A stretch of 64,000 nt of DNA from Flavobacterium quisquiliarum. GTDB lineage: Bacteria; Bacteroidota; Bacteroidia; Flavobacteriales; Flavobacteriaceae. Numbering within the stretch: position 1 is the first letter of the stretch; each line of letters starts with the position of its first letter. The position numbers and the translations under genes are program-made. This document shows positions 63,125 to 64,000 of this stretch, piece after piece. The stretch is taken from assembly GCF_019308285.1 (NCBI RefSeq), contig NZ_WWEM01000013.1, positions 62,001 through 126,000 of the forward strand, read 5' to 3'. The notes beneath the pieces were generated by a model. That model was not told the DNA's origin. It saw nothing but the letters and a program-made list of their open reading frames with translations, and searched no databases.

Positions 63125-63802
63125 GTGAAAAAAATCCTCGTCTCGTTTGTATTATTTTTCACTATTTCAATTAGTGCTCAAAATCAAACGTATTACAGAT
63201 TAATAGAATATGCCAAAAAAGCACCTGAATCTGAAACTAAAGACATTGAAGATTTAAGCAAATATTTAGCAAGAGGAGCAAAAACTAAAAAAGAACTTGT
63301 TCAATTAATTTATTACTGGATTTGTTTAAATATTGATTATGATATCGAATCTTACGCAAACAATACAATAGATGATGTTTCTGCTGAAACTACCTTTTCT
63401 GACAGAAAATCAGTTTGTGCAGGTTATTCAAATTTATTTCAGGAAATCTGTCTTAATCTAAAAATAAAGTGTGAAGTCATTACAGGTTATGGCAAAGGTT
63501 ATAATTATAACGGTGAATATCTAAAGGAAACAAATCACGCCTGGAATGCTGTCAAAATGTATGACAAATGGGAATTTATAGATGTAACCTGGGGAGCTGG
63601 TGGAGCCTTTGAAAATGAAGATGGAAAATTATTTTTTGAGAAACAATTATCTGTCCGTTACTTACTAGACAATCCCGAAGATTTTATCCTGGAACATTTA
63701 CCTGAAAAACCTGAATGGCAGCTTTTAGAAAACCCAATTTCTAAGGATGTTTTTTTTAGTACGGAAATGGAAAATAAAAGACTGGAAAGAATTAAACTTT
63801 AA
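63125..63802 (+). CDS. Secreted transglutaminase-like protein
   Basis: A 225-residue secreted protein with signal peptide MKKILVSFVLFFTISISAQ from a GTG start. The transglutaminase-like triad is Cys98 (SVCAGYSNLF), His138 (NHAWNAVK) and Asp153 (WEFIDVTWG). Such domains act as peptidases or cross-linkers of proteins or peptidoglycan. KKELVQLIYYWICLNIDYD is the usual preceding helix. It follows the ABC ATPase by 33 bp, but a shared function is not evident. Confidence 0.85.
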   Translation: MKKILVSFVLFFTISISAQNQTYYRLIEYAKKAPESETKDIEDLSKYLARGAKTKKELVQLIYYWICLNIDYDIESYANNTIDDVSAETTFSDRKSVCAGYSNLFQEICLNLKIKCEVITGYGKGYNYNGEYLKETNHAWNAVKMYDKWEFIDVTWGAGGAFENEDGKLFFEKQLSVRYLLDNPEDFILEHLPEKPEWQLLENPISKDVFFSTEMENKRLERIKL

Positions 63803-63866
63803 TATAGAAATTACAAACCAAGAAACTTAGCATCTCAGAATCTCAGAACCTTAGCATCTTAAAAAA

Positions 63867-64000
63867 ATGAAAGTATATACCAAAACCGGCGACAAAGGTA
63901 CAACAGCTCTTTTTGGAGGAACCCGCGTACCGAAAGACCATATTAGAATTGACAGTTATGGAACTGTTGATGAACTTAATTCATACATTGGATTAATTCG
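63867..64000 (+). CDS. Cob(I)alamin adenosyltransferase, PduO type (5' end only)
   Basis: The window ends in this gene. The first 44 residues read [20 protein letters not shown] and then [22 protein letters not shown], the signature of ATP:cob(I)alamin adenosyltransferase of the PduO family. It makes adenosylcobalamin from cob(I)alamin and ATP. Confidence 0.9.
   Translation, partial: MKVYTKTGDKGTTALFGGTRVPKDHIRIDSYGTVDELNSYIGLI

Noticed and set aside
1..64000. tRNA or rRNA genes
   Set aside because: The intergenic gaps were read for cloverleaf ends and GTTC-type loops and none was convincing; there is no space for rRNA.

Overview
The window is chromosomal DNA of a Flavobacterium-type member of the Bacteroidota, close to the F. 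johnsoniae group. The base composition is AT-rich. Several genes are preceded by the Bacteroidota promoter box TAnnTTTG. Many signal peptides end in AQ, there is a type IX secretion (T9SS) type B protein, a bacillithiol gene, and the block L28-L33-DUF4295-FtsY. No tRNA, rRNA, CRISPR array, insertion sequence or prophage gene was seen.

Region 1 (about 200-17400) is a beta-mannan utilisation locus. The plus-strand run encodes a GH26 mannanase, a GPH sugar symporter, a GH130 mannosylglucose phosphorylase, cellobiose 2-epimerase, a stand-alone carbohydrate-binding protein, a second GH26, a GH5_7 mannanase and a retaining GH97 alpha-galactosidase. A minus-strand run adds two acetyl esterases (CE2-like and sialate O-acetylesterase-like) and a GH3 beta-glucosidase. 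Together they describe deacetylation, degalactosylation, endo-cleavage, import of mannobiose, epimerisation to mannosylglucose, and phosphorolysis to mannose-1-phosphate plus glucose. SusC/SusD, a dedicated regulator and a beta-mannosidase are not in the window. An aldo-keto reductase and an orphan DUF433 antitoxin-like gene lie between the two runs. The intergenic gaps here are full of flavobacterial inverted repeats.

Region 2 (17600-25650) holds cell-wall and signalling genes: an NlpC/P60 peptidase, an L,D-transpeptidase, a DUF1573 protein, a histidine kinase/response regulator pair, an MBL-fold hydrolase and a B12-binding radical SAM protein whose coding sequence contains a piece of an intergenic repeat.

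Region 3 (25700-33000) is a single giant secreted protein of about 2,409 residues. It has 18 SprB-like repeats, five Ig-like repeats and a T9SS type B sorting domain.

Region 4 (33000-48740) contains an alpha/beta hydrolase with an SdpI/SdpR-like pair, an MHS transporter, bshC, a DUF5009 membrane protein, ndk, a DciA-like protein, a lipoprotein with a structured RNA in its leader, a class C beta-lactamase-like lipoprotein, an archaemetzincin, ftsY, DUF4295, rpmG, rpmB, cinA, an orphan Hpt protein, a fumarylacetoacetase-family enzyme and a DnaQ-like exonuclease.

Region 5 (48900-64000) contains a 2-oxo acid dehydrogenase E2, a glycosyltransferase, an Omp85-like barrel, a second DUF5009 protein, a CpsB-type phosphatase convergent with a WcaJ-type sugar-phosphate transferase, an Uup-like ABC-F protein, an FKBP lipoprotein, a methyltransferase, a LolD/MacB-like ATPase, a transglutaminase-like protein and the start of a cobalamin adenosyltransferase.

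The most interesting non-coding signal is a sense-oriented, structured leader element. It is present three times, upstream of the GH5 gene, upstream of the GH3 gene, and behind its own promoter upstream of a lipoprotein gene.
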